64,000 bases of DNA from Candidatus Kinetoplastibacterium sorsogonicusi (GCF_003072465.1 NZ_CP025628.1:677698-741697); one strand, 5' to 3'. Numbered from the stretch's first letter, positions 1 through 9,703 are shown. Translations and numbers: made by a program. The notes: generated by a model from the sequence alone, not told the origin.

Positions 1-50
1 CCAACCATATAAATTTGTAAATTTTTTGTAAACTTATCTTCTTTAAACAT
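1..50 (-). CDS. 5' end of an unidentified minus-strand gene, cut by the window edge
   Basis: An ATG on the minus strand at 50 opens a frame that runs without a stop to the window edge (16 complete codons, beginning MFKEDKFTKN). A purine-rich stretch (AGGGATAGAG) sits just before the ATG and could act as a ribosome binding site. It is divergent from the cyclo-ligase gene. In Bordetella relatives a soluble lytic transglycosylase is often divergent from this gene, but the few residues visible do not allow an assignment. Confidence 0.4.
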   Translation of the reverse strand, partial: MFKEDKFTKNLQIYMV

Positions 51-112
51 CTCTATCCCTTTTTTATAAAAATGATTATAATTTACAAATTTCAATTATA
101 TTTTTGATAAAC

Positions 113-715
113 ATGGAAAAAATAAAAATACGTGAGTTTTTATTAAAAAAAAGAAAATTAATAAATTTACATAATAAAGAAAAATATAATGATTTAATTA
201 AAAAAAAATTAAATCATTGGTTTGACAAAAATCTCAAATATATTTTATATAATAACCTAGTAGTTGCATTTTTTTGGCCTATAAAATATGAACCAGATAT
301 TACACCAGTATTATATAGATTATTTGAAAAAAATGTTACAGTGTGTTTACCTATTATAAAGAAAAAAGATGAAAAATTAATTTTTATGAAATGGGATAAT
401 CTATCTAATATGCAAGAAGGTTATTATAAAATATTAGAACCAACAAATAATCAATTAGTTGATCCTAATATTATTATTGTACCTACTTTAGGATATACTA
501 TTAACTGTGATAGAATTGGTTATGGTGGAGGATATTATGATAAAACACTTAGATCATTATCATCTATATCCAATCATAATATAACTACCATTGGTATATC
601 ATGGAACTGTGGATTTATTAATAAATATTACAAAAAAGAAAAATATGATTATGTTTTAGATGTTATTTTAACACCAAATGGATGGATTCCTAAAGAACCT
701 AAAAATCTATTTTAA
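113..715 (+). CDS. fthC: 5-formyltetrahydrofolate cyclo-ligase
   Basis: Converts 5-formyl-THF to 5,10-methenyl-THF with ATP in the cytosol, returning a storage folate to the one-carbon pool. The 200-residue protein has the family's nucleotide/substrate loop RIGYGGGYYDKTL at about residues 134-146 and a basic N-terminal helix (REFLLKKRKLI) typical of the family. I chose the ATG at 113; a TTG at 104 in the same frame is possible but adds only three residues. The 3' end overlaps the convergent DUF1289 gene by 17 bases. Confidence 0.9.
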   Translation: MEKIKIREFLLKKRKLINLHNKEKYNDLIKKKLNHWFDKNLKYILYNNLVVAFFWPIKYEPDITPVLYRLFEKNVTVCLPIIKKKDEKLIFMKWDNLSNMQEGYYKILEPTNNQLVDPNIIIVPTLGYTINCDRIGYGGGYYDKTLRSLSSISNHNITTIGISWNCGFINKYYKKEKYDYVLDVILTPNGWIPKEPKNLF

Positions 716-899
716 TGTAACCTTGATCTATAATTCTTTTCCAAATTTTTTCTTTTTCTAATTTAGAAAGACAAACCCAGTTTGAAATTTCTAAATTAGT
801 TCTACCACATCCTCTGCAGACATCATCAAATAAATTAGAACAAATACCTTTACAAGGTGAATCTTTTTTAATCAATTTATTTTGTATTTTTATTTTCAT
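699..899 (-). CDS. DUF1289 family small cysteine-rich protein
   Basis: A 66-residue protein with the DUF1289 pattern: SPCKGICSN near residue 14, then VCRGCGRTNLEISNW and a final KEKIWKRI helix. The four cysteines (two C-x(2-3)-C pairs) look like a metal site, but the function of the family is unknown. It tail-overlaps the folate cyclo-ligase gene (17 bases, convergent) and lies ten bases downstream of metK on the same strand, so it is probably transcribed with metK. Confidence 0.85.
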   Translation of the reverse strand: MKIKIQNKLIKKDSPCKGICSNLFDDVCRGCGRTNLEISNWVCLSKLEKEKIWKRIIDQGYIKIDF

Positions 900-909
900 A
901 TGAATAATA

Positions 910-2070
910 TTACAATTTTTTGAATATATCTACTTTATCAGTATATTCCCATGTAAAATCTTTATCATTTCGTCCAAAATGACCATATGATGCAGTTTTG
1001 TAATATATAGGTTTTAATAGATTCAATGTTTTAATAATAGCTCCTGGACGTAAATCAAAGTTATTTTTTACATATTCAGATAAAACACTATCAGGTACCA
1101 ATCCAGTATTTTGAGTATTAATAGTAATGTTTATAGGATTTGAAATTCCTATAGCATAACTAAGTTGTACTTGACATCTAGTGGCTATACCAGAAGCAAC
1201 AATATTTTTAGCAATATAGCGTGCAAAATATGCAGCTGATCTATCTACCTTAGACGGATCTTTACCTGAAAAAGCTCCGCCACCATGGGGACAAGAACCT
1301 CCATAAGTATCTACTATGATTTTACGGCCAGTTAATCCACAATCACCTTTAGGTCCACCTATAACAAATCTACCAGTAGGATTAATTATGAATTTAGTTT
1401 TATAATTAATTAAATTTTTTGGTATTACCGGAAGTATTATTTCTTCAATTACTGCTTCTTTAATATTATCGTACTTTATATTTGGTGAATGTTGTGTAGA
1501 TAGTACTATTGTATCAATATATGAAGGAATATTATTTATGTATTGAAATGTTACTTGCGATTTAGCATCAGGTCTTAGCCAACTAATTTGATTACTTTTA
1601 CGAACCAAACTATGTTTTTGCATTAATTTATGTGCATAATATATAGGTGCAGGCATCAAATCTATTGTTTCATTGCAAGCATATCCAAACATAATGCCTT
1701 GGTCTCCAGCTCCTTGAGATAATATATCATGATCATTATTATCAATACCAATAGCAATATCTATAGATTGTTTTATATAAGAAATAACTATTTTACAAGA
1801 TTTATAATCTATGCTGTTTTCTGAATCTTCATAACCTATATTTTTTATAGTATTACGAACAATTTGTTCATAATCAATATTTGTATTAGTAGTTATTTCT
1901 CCAGCTAGAACAATAAATTCATTATTACACAAAGTTTCTGCAGCAACTCTAGATTTGATATCTTTTTCAATTATAGCATCTAATATAGCATCTGATATTT
2001 GATCAGCTATTTTATCAGGATGTCCTTCAGAAACTGATTCTGAAGTAAATAAAAATTTATTATTTAACAC
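910..2070 (-). CDS. metK: S-adenosylmethionine synthase
   Basis: Makes S-adenosylmethionine from methionine and ATP; the cytosolic enzyme is a tetramer. The 386-residue protein is full length and shows the family signatures: [16 protein letters not shown] at the N-terminus (ATP/metal site), [12 protein letters not shown] near residue 120, and [18 protein letters not shown] near residue 265 (glycine-rich P-loop and potassium/magnesium ligands). It is the first gene of a short leftward unit with the DUF1289 gene. The long region upstream (to 2778) has no recognisable SAM riboswitch. Confidence 0.97.
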   Translation of the reverse strand: MLNNKFLFTSESVSEGHPDKIADQISDAILDAIIEKDIKSRVAAETLCNNEFIVLAGEITTNTNIDYEQIVRNTIKNIGYEDSENSIDYKSCKIVISYIKQSIDIAIGIDNNDHDILSQGAGDQGIMFGYACNETIDLMPAPIYYAHKLMQKHSLVRKSNQISWLRPDAKSQVTFQYINNIPSYIDTIVLSTQHSPNIKYDNIKEAVIEEIILPVIPKNLINYKTKFIINPTGRFVIGGPKGDCGLTGRKIIVDTYGGSCPHGGGAFSGKDPSKVDRSAAYFARYIAKNIVASGIATRCQVQLSYAIGISNPINITINTQNTGLVPDSVLSEYVKNNFDLRPGAIIKTLNLLKPIYYKTASYGHFGRNDKDFTWEYTDKVDIFKKL

Positions 2071-2778
2071 TTATAATCCTTAAAACTAAATAAATTTATT
2101 ATGTTTATAGCAAAATTAGATTTGTATATTTTTTATATGAATAATATGCTTTAATATAAAATATACTTATATAATATCTTATTATTTATTTGTGTATTGA
2201 TATTATGAATAATAATATTTAAATATAAATTTTTATTTTTAAATGTAAAATTATTACAAATAATTAATTTACAATGAATATAAAATTTTTAAATATAATC
2301 TTTTGATTATACCAAAAATAAAAATAACAACAAGATTGAAATCTTGAAAAGGATTAAATGCTTAATCTATAAATTATTGGAAATTATTGAAACAAATAGT
2401 AAATATATTAAAAATATTTACTGGATAAATTAATAAAATTTTTGCTTTAAATTTTATTAATTTAGCAATTTATCAAAATAAAAAATTTTACTATCTATAT
2501 TTTTTATGCTCTTAATATAAAATTTTGGGCACTAAAATTCGTATTTCATCCTTTTTTTATATATATCATGGGGAGCAACCATAGTAGCATATTATAATCA
2601 TATTTTTCAAATTAGAAATTTTTTAATCTATTTATATTAAATTATTATTCTTTTAAAAAAAAATCTATAGATATAATAAAAAAATAAAAAATGGATAAAA
2701 TACATGTGTCATAGTACTATTATTTTTGTCTTAGATTTTAAAAAAAAATATAAAAATGATTATTCAAAAAGGTTTAAT
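2071..2778. other. 708-base region between metK and dapF, no intact gene
   Basis: Very AT-rich, with no intact gene that I can support. In Burkholderia and related genomes one or two lipid A acyltransferase genes lie here between metK and dapF. A stop-free stretch at 2299-2430 on the plus strand may be the eroded 3' end of one (listed separately). The promoters of metK (leftward) and dapF (rightward) must lie here, but no convincing -35/-10 pair stands out. Confidence 0.6.
2299..2433 (+). pseudogene. possible remnant of a lipid A acyltransferase (LpxL/HtrB family)
   Basis: Plus-strand frame of 44 sense codons ending at TAA 2431-2433, with no usable start. Its tail, LLEIIETNSKYIKNIYWIN, resembles the C-terminal helix and the QYxWxHKRFK end of LpxL/HtrB proteins in spacing of the helix and the Y-W pair; the following HKRFK is gone. 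Position, between metK and dapF on the dapF strand, is where relatives carry these genes. The match is weak and short, so it may be chance in AT-rich DNA. Confidence 0.25.
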
Positions 2779-3648
2779 ATGAAATTAAATTTCACAAAAA
2801 TGCAAGGTATAGGTAATGATTTTATCGTAATCAATAATATAGATAAAAATTTGAAATTTAATAAAGAAATTATTCAATTTTTATCTAATAGAAAATTTGG
2901 TATAGGTGCTGATCAAGTATTACTTGTAGAAAAAAGCAGCAATTTGCAGGCTGATTTTAAATATAGGATATTTAATTCTGATGGATCTGAAGTAGAGAAT
3001 TGTGGCAATGGAGCAAGATGTTTCATTAAATTTATACACCAAAAAAAATTATCAAATAAAAATCCAATATATGCAGAAATAAGAAATGGTCTAATTAAAA
3101 TTGAAAGTTTAGAAAATAATATGGTAAAAGTAGATATGGGTAAAATCGCGTTTGATCCGCATTTGTTACCTTTTCATTATCATAAATTATTATCTGAAAA
3201 ACAAGCAGATGAGAGACTATGGACAATTGATTTATTAAATAATGATAAAATCGAGCATATAAAAATATCTATAGCGCAAATTTCTAATCCACATGCTGTT
3301 ACAATTGTAGATAATATTCAAAATATAGATGTTAATTTTATAGGTAGAATGATAGAATCTCATGAAAGATTTCCTAATCATGTAAATGTTGGATTTATGG
3401 AAATATTAAATAAGCATAATATTAAATTAAGAGTATATGAAAGAGGGGTTGGAGAAACATTAGCATGTGGTACTGGAGCTTGTGCTGCAGCTTTATCAGG
3501 TATTCGTCGAGGTCTTTTATTATCACCTGTTACAGTACATACGCATGGAGGTCAATTAATAATTCATTGGGATGGACTAAAATTAGAAATGGAAGGACCA
3601 GCGGAAACGGTATTTGAAGGTAAAATAGAAGTTAATTTTAATAATTAA
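2779..3648 (+). CDS. dapF: diaminopimelate epimerase
   Basis: Interconverts LL- and meso-diaminopimelate, the penultimate step to lysine and the source of the DAP used in peptidoglycan. The 289-residue enzyme retains both catalytic cysteines: C75 in ENCGNGARC and C230 in ACGTGACAAALSG. The start is the ATG at 2779, preceded by AAAAGG at a good distance and giving the family N-terminus MKLNFTKMQGIGNDF; an upstream in-frame ATG at 2704 would add 25 unconserved residues. Works with lysA (23.4 kb) in this window. Confidence 0.96.
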   Translation: MKLNFTKMQGIGNDFIVINNIDKNLKFNKEIIQFLSNRKFGIGADQVLLVEKSSNLQADFKYRIFNSDGSEVENCGNGARCFIKFIHQKKLSNKNPIYAEIRNGLIKIESLENNMVKVDMGKIAFDPHLLPFHYHKLLSEKQADERLWTIDLLNNDKIEHIKISIAQISNPHAVTIVDNIQNIDVNFIGRMIESHERFPNHVNVGFMEILNKHNIKLRVYERGVGETLACGTGACAAALSGIRRGLLLSPVTVHTHGGQLIIHWDGLKLEMEGPAETVFEGKIEVNFNN

Positions 3649-3797
3649 TTTTCATGAAAGTTCCTTTTATGAATATATCTTGAAAATATCAAGAGTGAAA
3701 TTATATTATAATAATTAACCTTAATATAAAATTCTTTCAACATATTATGTTAATTTTAATAAAAATAATTTTAAATTGAATAAAATTAAAAGGTTTT

Positions 3798-4256
3798 ATG
3801 ATTAATAAATCATCTAAAATAATGACTAATCAAGATCTTTCTATAATAGAATCTCTGACAGATGAAGATATTCTTAATATGCCAGAATCTGATTATATGA
3901 ATGAATTACAACTAAATTTTTTTAAAAATAAATTAAAAAAATTAGAGCAAGAAATTTTATCTAATGTTGAAAAAAATGGTAAAAAACTTAGAGAAACACA
4001 ATTTGTGCCAGATCCAGTTGATAGAGCATCTATAGAAGAAGAACATGCTTTAGAATTAAGAAATAGAGATAGAGAAAATAAATTACTGAAACAAATTCAA
4101 AGCTCTATTGCAAGAATAGATAGTAAAGATTATGGATGGTGTGAAGAAACTGGTGATCCAATTGGTATACCAAGGTTATTAGCAAGACCAACAGCTACTT
4201 TATCTTTAGAAGCAAAAGAACGACGAGAAATGCGCCAAAAATTATATGGCAATTAA
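3798..4256 (+). CDS. dksA: RNA polymerase-binding transcription factor DksA
   Basis: Binds in the RNA polymerase secondary channel and, with ppGpp, tunes rRNA and amino-acid promoters. The 152-residue protein has the long coiled coil with tip motif DPVDRAS (acidic residues needed for activity) and a C-terminal globular part [19 protein letters not shown]. Only one cysteine (C115) of the four zinc ligands of enteric DksA is present; this is the usual form in many beta- and alphaproteobacteria. AAAGG six bases before the ATG supports the start. First gene of dksA-hslV-hslU, as in Bordetella. Confidence 0.95.
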   Translation: MINKSSKIMTNQDLSIIESLTDEDILNMPESDYMNELQLNFFKNKLKKLEQEILSNVEKNGKKLRETQFVPDPVDRASIEEEHALELRNRDRENKLLKQIQSSIARIDSKDYGWCEETGDPIGIPRLLARPTATLSLEAKERREMRQKLYGN

Positions 4257-4282
4257 TATTAATTATAATATGGAATAAATAT

Positions 4283-4822
4283 ATGGAATTGGAACAGTTT
4301 CATGCAACTACTATTATATGTGTAAGGCGAAATAATAACATAGCATTAGGTGGTGATGGACAGGTGACACTTGGAAATATGATTATTAAAAGTACAGCCT
4401 GTAAAATCAGACGTATTTATAATAATCAAGTTTTAACTGGTTTTGCTGGAGCAACATCTGATGCATTTACATTACAAGAAATATTTGAAAGTAAGTTAGA
4501 AAAAAATTTAGGCCATTTAATGAAATCTGCTGTAGATATGAGCAAAGAATGGCGTAAAGATAAAGTATTAAGAAGATTAGAAGCAATGTTAATTGTAGCT
4601 AATATTGAACAAACTTTAATATTAACAGGTAATGGTGATGTGTTAGAACCTGAAAATGGTATTGCTGCTATAGGATCTGGTGGTCCATATGCTCAAGCTG
4701 CAGCAATAGGTTTATTAAAATATACAAAATTATCAGCTAAAGAAATAGTATCTAAATCTTTAAAAATAGCAGGTGATATTTGCATATATACAAATCATAA
4801 TCATATTATAGAAACTTTATAA
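4283..4822 (+). CDS. hslV: ATP-dependent protease subunit HslV
   Basis: Peptidase core of the HslUV (ClpQY) proteasome-like protease; dodecamer that degrades proteins unfolded by HslU. The 179-residue protein begins [16 protein letters not shown]; the catalytic threonine is exposed after removal of the short N-terminal stretch. [33 protein letters not shown] and the C-terminal [16 protein letters not shown] match Bordetella HslV closely. It lies 26 bases after dksA and 53 before hslU. Confidence 0.97.
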   Translation: MELEQFHATTIICVRRNNNIALGGDGQVTLGNMIIKSTACKIRRIYNNQVLTGFAGATSDAFTLQEIFESKLEKNLGHLMKSAVDMSKEWRKDKVLRRLEAMLIVANIEQTLILTGNGDVLEPENGIAAIGSGGPYAQAAAIGLLKYTKLSAKEIVSKSLKIAGDICIYTNHNHIIETL

Positions 4823-4875
4823 TCAAATTATTATATTATTTTTATGAATTATATAAAAATTTAGGATATCAAATC

Positions 4876-6204
4876 ATGTATGGCATAAATATGTCTCCAG
4901 AAGAAATAGTTTCTGAATTAAATAAATATATTATTGGACAAGATAAAGCTAAGAAAGCTGTAGCAATTGCTTTACGTAATCGTTGGCGTCGTCAAATGAT
5001 TAAAGATGATATAAAAAATGAAATTTATCCAAGAAATATATTAATGATAGGACCTACAGGTGTTGGTAAAACAGAAATAGCAAGAAGATTAGCAAAATTA
5101 GTAGCGGCTCCATTTATAAAAGTAGAAGCTACAAAATTTACAGAAGTAGGTTATGTTGGAAAAGATGTAGATAGCATAATTAGAGATTTAACAGACTTTT
5201 CAATCAAGCAAACAAGAAATATAGAAATAGAAAAAGTCAAAAATATTGCTAAATTAGCAGCAGAAGAAAGAATTCTTGATATTTTAGTTCCTCCACCTAA
5301 AAATCTAGAATCAGAAGAAAATAAAGAAAATTCAGCAAGACAAACTTTTAGAAAAAGGTTAAGAGAAGGTAAAATAGATAATTTAGAAATTGATATAGAA
5401 CTTTCTATGCCAGCACCAAATTTTGATATAATGGCTGCACCTGGAATGGAAGAAATGGCAGAACAATTAAAAGGTCTATTTTCTAATTTAAGTTCTAATA
5501 AGAAGAAAGCAAGGAAACTAAAAATTAAAGATGCTATTAAAATTCTTATAGAAGAAGAATCATTAAAAAATATTAATGAAGAAAATATTAGAATTATAGC
5601 TATTAAAAATGTAGAACAAAATGGTATAGTTTTTTTAGATGAAATAGATAAAATAGCAACCAAAAATGAATATTCTGGTGTAGATGTATCTAGGCAAGGA
5701 GTACAAAGAGATTTATTACCTTTGATAGAAGGTACAACGGTTAATACGAAATATGGTTCTGTAAAAACTGATAATATCCTATTTATAGCATCTGGAGCTT
5801 TTCATTTATCTAAACCAACAGATTTAATCCCTGAATTACAAGGTAGATTTCCAATAAAAGTTAAATTAGAACATCTATCAGTAAAAGATTTTTATGATAT
5901 TTTATCTTCTACTAGTGCATCATTAATTAAACAATATTCTGCTCTATTAGCTACTGAAGAAATAAAATTAATTTTTACTGAAGATGGAATTAACAGATTA
6001 GCAGAAATTGCTTTTTTAATGAATGAAAATACAGAAAATATTGGTGCGCGTAGATTATATTCAATAATGGAAACTTTATTAGAAGATATATCATTCAATT
6101 CTATTAATAAAAAAGGTTTTTCTATTAATATAGACAAAAAATATGTAGATTCACAATTAGTCAATATACCAATTTTTGATGATTTAAAAAATTATATTCT
6201 ATAA
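4876..6204 (+). CDS. hslU: ATP-dependent protease ATPase subunit HslU
   Basis: AAA+ unfoldase that feeds substrates to HslV. The 442-residue protein has the N-terminal [16 protein letters not shown] segment, Walker [10 protein letters not shown] near residue 60, the pore loop GYVGKDV, Walker [11 protein letters not shown] near residue 254, sensor/arginine region [10 protein letters not shown] and a C-terminal domain ending in the short hydrophobic tail NYIL that docks into HslV. The intermediate (I) domain is acidic and lysine-rich but complete. A perfect hairpin follows 12 bases after the stop. Confidence 0.97.
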   Translation: MYGINMSPEEIVSELNKYIIGQDKAKKAVAIALRNRWRRQMIKDDIKNEIYPRNILMIGPTGVGKTEIARRLAKLVAAPFIKVEATKFTEVGYVGKDVDSIIRDLTDFSIKQTRNIEIEKVKNIAKLAAEERILDILVPPPKNLESEENKENSARQTFRKRLREGKIDNLEIDIELSMPAPNFDIMAAPGMEEMAEQLKGLFSNLSSNKKKARKLKIKDAIKILIEEESLKNINEENIRIIAIKNVEQNGIVFLDEIDKIATKNEYSGVDVSRQGVQRDLLPLIEGTTVNTKYGSVKTDNILFIASGAFHLSKPTDLIPELQGRFPIKVKLEHLSVKDFYDILSSTSASLIKQYSALLATEEIKLIFTEDGINRLAEIAFLMNENTENIGARRLYSIMETLLEDISFNSINKKGFSINIDKKYVDSQLVNIPIFDDLKNYIL

Positions 6205-6216
6205 TTAATTTTAGAT

Positions 6217-6252
6217 AAATTAAGTACAATAATTGTAAACTGTACTTAATTT
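6217..6252. terminator. bidirectional terminator hairpin between hslU and the DUF493 gene
   Basis: Perfect 12-base inverted repeat, AAATTAAGTACA at 6217-6228 and TGTACTTAATTT at 6241-6252, with a 12-base loop and A/T tracts outside both arms. It lies between two convergent genes, so it can serve both. Confidence 0.75.
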
Positions 6253-6267
6253 ATTATTAAATAAATA

Positions 6268-6546
6268 TTATAATACAAAAGATACTAAAGAATTGGCACA
6301 TAAATCTTTATATATATTATCTAATTGTGTACGAGATGTAGCAAATATTGTAACAGTTAATCCTATATATTTAGCAGATTTACTTAATTGAAAATCTATA
6401 TTAGATAAATCAAATTTTGGATCATAATTTTTAATTATAGAATATATTTCTTTCTTAAATTGTTCACAATTTTTTCCAATTATTTTTAAAGGAAAATTAC
6501 AAGGATACACAATTAAAGAATTATTATTTATATTATGAATATTCAT
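6268..6546 (-). CDS. ybeD: DUF493 (YbeD/UPF0250) family protein
   Basis: A 92-residue cytosolic protein of the YbeD family: YPCNFPLKIIGKNCEQFKKE at the N-terminus, a central ferredoxin-like alpha-beta layout, and the end TVTIFATSRTQLDNIYKDL. Function is not established; in many proteobacteria it sits between dacA and lipB-lipA. Here dacA is directly upstream on the same strand, 6 bases away, but no lipB or lipA follows. Confidence 0.88.
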   Translation of the reverse strand: MNIHNINNNSLIVYPCNFPLKIIGKNCEQFKKEIYSIIKNYDPKFDLSNIDFQLSKSAKYIGLTVTIFATSRTQLDNIYKDLCANSLVSFVL

Positions 6547-6552
6547 TTAATT

Positions 6553-7782
6553 TTATAAAGTAATTAGTCGATTAAATGGAAAATTTTTTTTTAGTAAAAC
6601 TAAGATTTTATCTAATAAGCCAGCTTTTTCAACATGATGTAATGATACCAGTGGCATAGTAAGCAAATTTTTATTATTTAAAGAAAATTTAATTTGTCCA
6701 ACTATATCTCCTTTATTTATAGGACTTAATATAGGATCTATATATTCTATTGTAGATTTAATATCATATAACTTAGCTCTAGGTACAGAAATCCATAAAG
6801 CATCATTACTTCCAACAGATAATTTACTATTATTTCCATCCCAAACATTTATCTTTACTATTTCTTGATTTTTTTCAAAAATTAAAGCAGTATCAAAATT
6901 TTGAAAACTCCAATTTAATATCTTTAAACTTTCTTCTGCTCTAGTAGATTCACTACTAGCACCTAATAAAACTACTAAAATTCTGCGATTATCTTTTAAA
7001 GCAGTAGAAATCATACAATATCCAGCAGAATCAGTATGTCCAGTTTTCATACCATCTATAGAATTATCAGCCCATAATAATCTATTTCTATTTAACTGTG
7101 TAATGTTATTATAAGTAAAACTTTTTTGATTATAATAATGAAAAAAATGTGGATATTTTTTTATTAATAAAACTGATAATTTAGCTAAATCTTGTGCAGT
7201 AGAAATATGTTTTTTATCAGGTAATCCTGTAGAATTAGCAAAATTGGTATTTATCATTCCAATATTTTCAGCTTCTTTATTCATTAATGCAATAAATGAT
7301 GCTTCATCTCCACAAATAGCTTCTGTTAAAGCAACTGTAGCATCATTACCTGATTGTACAATCATACCTTGTAATAAATCATTAACCCTTACATTTGTAT
7401 TTGGTTCAATAAACATTCGAGAACCACCTGTACGCCAAGCTGTTTCTGAAATATTAATTAATTGATCTAGTTTAATTCTTTTATCCTCTAATGCATGAAA
7501 TATTAAATACGCAGTCATTATTTTTGTTAAAGAGGCTGGCTCCATTTTTACATTAGAATTTGATTCTGCTAAAACTTGTCCACTATTTACATCTATAGCA
7601 ATCCAAGATTTTGCTGATACTTTAGGAACAGGATATATAGCAGTTTTTGAGACTGGGATATTATTTAAATTTTCTATATCTAAAAATGAAGTTGCATAAA
7701 CATTACTTGTATTACTTAAAAGTAATATAAAAAAATAAGATACAAATAGATAAATAGATTTATTAATGGTTATATTTTTCAT
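6553..7782 (-). CDS. dacA: D-alanyl-D-alanine carboxypeptidase (PBP5/6 family)
   Basis: Trims the terminal D-alanine from peptidoglycan pentapeptides in the periplasm. The 409-residue protein has an N-terminal signal sequence (hydrophobic residues 10-24, likely cleavage after VYA30), then the penicillin-binding active-site motifs S84-LTK, S144-GN and K246-TG in the right order and spacing, and a C-terminal beta domain ending in an amphipathic segment (KILVLLKKNFPFNRLI) that would anchor it to the inner membrane face. Together with mrcA it shows that a peptidoglycan layer is kept. Confidence 0.95.
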   Translation of the reverse strand: MKNITINKSIYLFVSYFFILLLSNTSNVYATSFLDIENLNNIPVSKTAIYPVPKVSAKSWIAIDVNSGQVLAESNSNVKMEPASLTKIMTAYLIFHALEDKRIKLDQLINISETAWRTGGSRMFIEPNTNVRVNDLLQGMIVQSGNDATVALTEAICGDEASFIALMNKEAENIGMINTNFANSTGLPDKKHISTAQDLAKLSVLLIKKYPHFFHYYNQKSFTYNNITQLNRNRLLWADNSIDGMKTGHTDSAGYCMISTALKDNRRILVVLLGASSESTRAEESLKILNWSFQNFDTALIFEKNQEIVKINVWDGNNSKLSVGSNDALWISVPRAKLYDIKSTIEYIDPILSPINKGDIVGQIKFSLNNKNLLTMPLVSLHHVEKAGLLDKILVLLKKNFPFNRLITL

Positions 7783-7817
7783 TATAGATATAAAATTTAA
7801 AGATTATTTAACAGAAT

Positions 7818-8471
7818 TTATTTAATATTCAATATTGAAATTAAAATATTTATAAATATATTTTTTAATGTAATTAATTTTCCATGAAAAAAATGTGAAG
7901 CATTAGGAATTAAATTAATAGATATATCATGTATTTTTGCCCAATTTAATATTTCATCAAATGGTACAATATTATCATTATAACCATGTATTAAAAAAGT
8001 TTTCTCAGGTAAAATAATTTCTTTGTGTACATAACGAGTAGCAGCTGAACTTACTAAAACCAAACCATTACATTGAATATCTTTGTTTTTTATATATGAA
8101 TAAAGTTGCGCTGCAATTGAAGCTCCAAAAGAAAATCCTCCTAAAATAATTGGTATTTTTTTTAAATTTGGATAATACTCAATAATTTGACAAATCAAAT
8201 CAATCATATCTTCAACTTCACCTAAGCCATTATCAAATTTACCTTCAGAAAATCCTACTCCACGAAAATTTGGACGAAATACTGCTAAATCGTAATTTAA
8301 ACAAACTCTTGACATTGTTGATATTACTTTATTATCTCTTGTACCACCATGCATAGGATGTGGATGTAATAATACAGTATATCCAATAGGTGCATTCTTA
8401 GGCATTTCTATCAAGGTATCAATGTAACCTGCTTTTCCATAAAATTTTTTATTTTCAATAATATTAGGCAT
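7818..8471 (-). CDS. alpha/beta hydrolase of unknown substrate (COG2945 type)
   Basis: A 217-residue single-domain alpha/beta hydrolase. HPHPMHGGTRDNKV forms the oxyanion region near residues 36-49, GGFSFG (nucleophile S114) is the nucleophile elbow, D166 in IHGYNDNIVP is the likely acid and H193 in NASHFFHG the base. It has no signal peptide and no membrane segment, so it is cytosolic. The HPHPxxGG signature and size match the predicted hydrolases of COG2945; the substrate is not known. It stands 35 bases upstream of dacA on the same strand and may be cotranscribed. Confidence 0.88.
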   Translation of the reverse strand: MPNIIENKKFYGKAGYIDTLIEMPKNAPIGYTVLLHPHPMHGGTRDNKVISTMSRVCLNYDLAVFRPNFRGVGFSEGKFDNGLGEVEDMIDLICQIIEYYPNLKKIPIILGGFSFGASIAAQLYSYIKNKDIQCNGLVLVSSAATRYVHKEIILPEKTFLIHGYNDNIVPFDEILNWAKIHDISINLIPNASHFFHGKLITLKNIFINILISILNIK

Positions 8472-8908
8472 TTAAAACTCAATCATAAGTAAATTTCTTG
8501 ATGCAATATGAATATTCTAATAATTTATTATTATATTATAAAGCACATTGATATTATTTATTATAATACATATGAAATTTAAATTTAAAAAGTTTAATAT
8601 TCTTATTATAATATACATCTTAAACTATATATATAAAATATATATCATTAAATGCAATATTCCAATCTATCTTTTATTATTATTTTAAAAATAATCTTAA
8701 TAAATTTTAATTAGATTTTTTGGTTAAAATATAAAAAAAATACAATAATCACATTATTTGTATAATATCTTTAAAGATCTCTATCAAATATTTAATCACC
8801 TTAATTGATTTAAGAAAAATAATAGTACCACTATAGATAAAGTTTTATAAATTAATACAAAAACATAATATTAACAAATTTTGATAACAATATAGTTATT
8901 CTTGAAAT
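8472..8908. other. 437-base divergent region between the hydrolase gene and coaX
   Basis: AT-rich spacer that must hold divergent promoters; I see no intact known gene. In Burkholderiales birA usually precedes coaX; nothing recognisable of it remains. A short plus-strand frame at 8572-8688 would encode a 38-residue, nearly all hydrophobic and basic peptide without a ribosome binding site; I regard it as probably chance. Confidence 0.55.
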
Positions 8909-9703
8909 ATGATTATACTTTTAGATTTAGGAAACACTAGAATAAAAATTGGATGGATTGTTAAAAACAATAAAAAAATATATCGTGAAAAAGAAGTTAT
9001 TATATTTAATAATAACGATTATTTATCTATAAGAAAATGGATATTTTCCTTAACAAAAAAACCTACACATATATTTGGCTCCAATGTTGCAGGTAATGCT
9101 ATTGGTAAAATTATTAATAATGAATTTAAAAAAATTGGTTGTAATATTCATTGGTTAGTTCCTAGTTATAAAAAATATAAATTGCTAAATAAATATTTAA
9201 CACCATCACAGTTAGGAACAGATAGATGGTGTAGTATGTTGGGCATAGTAAATAAATTATCAGTACCTCATCCACCTTTATTGATAATAAGTTTTGGAAC
9301 AGCAACTACAATAGATAGTATTGATGCTATTAATAATTTTATTGGAGGATTAATTATACCTGGTATAAATACAATGAAAATAAGTTTAAATAAGGCAACT
9401 AATTTACCTATTATTTGTCAATCTAATATTCTCAATTTTCCTAAAAATACAAATCAAGCTATCAGTTCTGGAATAATTTTTTCACATTCAGGTACTATAA
9501 TTAGGCAATGGATAAATATGATAGAGCAGTTTCATGAACCACCTACTATATATGTTACTGGTGGTCTATGGCCAGAAATTAAAAAAGAATTAATTACTCA
9601 ATTTAAAATTATTAATAAATTATTTAATAAAAACATTAAAATTATTTATAAAGAAAGAGCTGTGCTAGATGGGTTATATATCATTGCAGAGAAATATATA
9701 TAA
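8909..9703 (+). CDS. coaX: type III pantothenate kinase
   Basis: Phosphorylates pantothenate, the first committed step from pantothenate to coenzyme A; the type III enzyme uses ATP and monovalent cation (the Bordetella homologue was first called Baf). The 264-residue protein shows LLDLGNTRIKIGW at the N-terminus (phosphate loop), GTDRW at 103-107 (pantothenate binding), ISFGTATTID near residue 130, GGLIIPG, and the late YVTGG motif. With panB (15 kb) it gives part of the CoA route; panC and the later enzymes are not in this window. Confidence 0.95.
   Translation: MIILLDLGNTRIKIGWIVKNNKKIYREKEVIIFNNNDYLSIRKWIFSLTKKPTHIFGSNVAGNAIGKIINNEFKKIGCNIHWLVPSYKKYKLLNKYLTPSQLGTDRWCSMLGIVNKLSVPHPPLLIISFGTATTIDSIDAINNFIGGLIIPGINTMKISLNKATNLPIICQSNILNFPKNTNQAISSGIIFSHSGTIIRQWINMIEQFHEPPTIYVTGGLWPEIKKELITQFKIINKLFNKNIKIIYKERAVLDGLYIIAEKYI

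Noticed and set aside
2300..2700. 6S RNA, tmRNA, SRP RNA or RNase P RNA in the metK-dapF gap
   Set aside because: None of the conserved core sequences of these RNAs is visible on either strand.
2071..2703. SAM or SAH riboswitch in front of metK
   Set aside because: I looked for the conserved cores in the long leader and found no matching helices; the GGGGAGCAACC stretch at 2570 is too short to support one.
2704..2778. N-terminal extension of dapF from the ATG at 2704
   Set aside because: The added 25 residues are not conserved and have no ribosome binding site, while AAAAGG fits ATG 2779.
4131..4215. Loss of zinc cysteines in DksA as a sign of decay
   Set aside because: The CEETGEPIG-type, cysteine-poor C-terminal domain is the normal form in betaproteobacteria.
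5151..5663. 170-codon open frame antisense to hslU
   Set aside because: Serine/isoleucine/leucine-rich translation typical of the complement of an AT-rich gene; hslU is clearly the coding strand and no ribosome binding site is seen.
5892..6164. 90-codon frame antisense to the hslU 3' half
   Set aside because: Shadow of hslU; no family resemblance.
8572..8688. 38-codon hydrophobic/basic frame upstream of coaX
   Set aside because: No Shine-Dalgarno, low-complexity I/Y/K/L composition expected by chance in AT-rich DNA; kept only as a remark.
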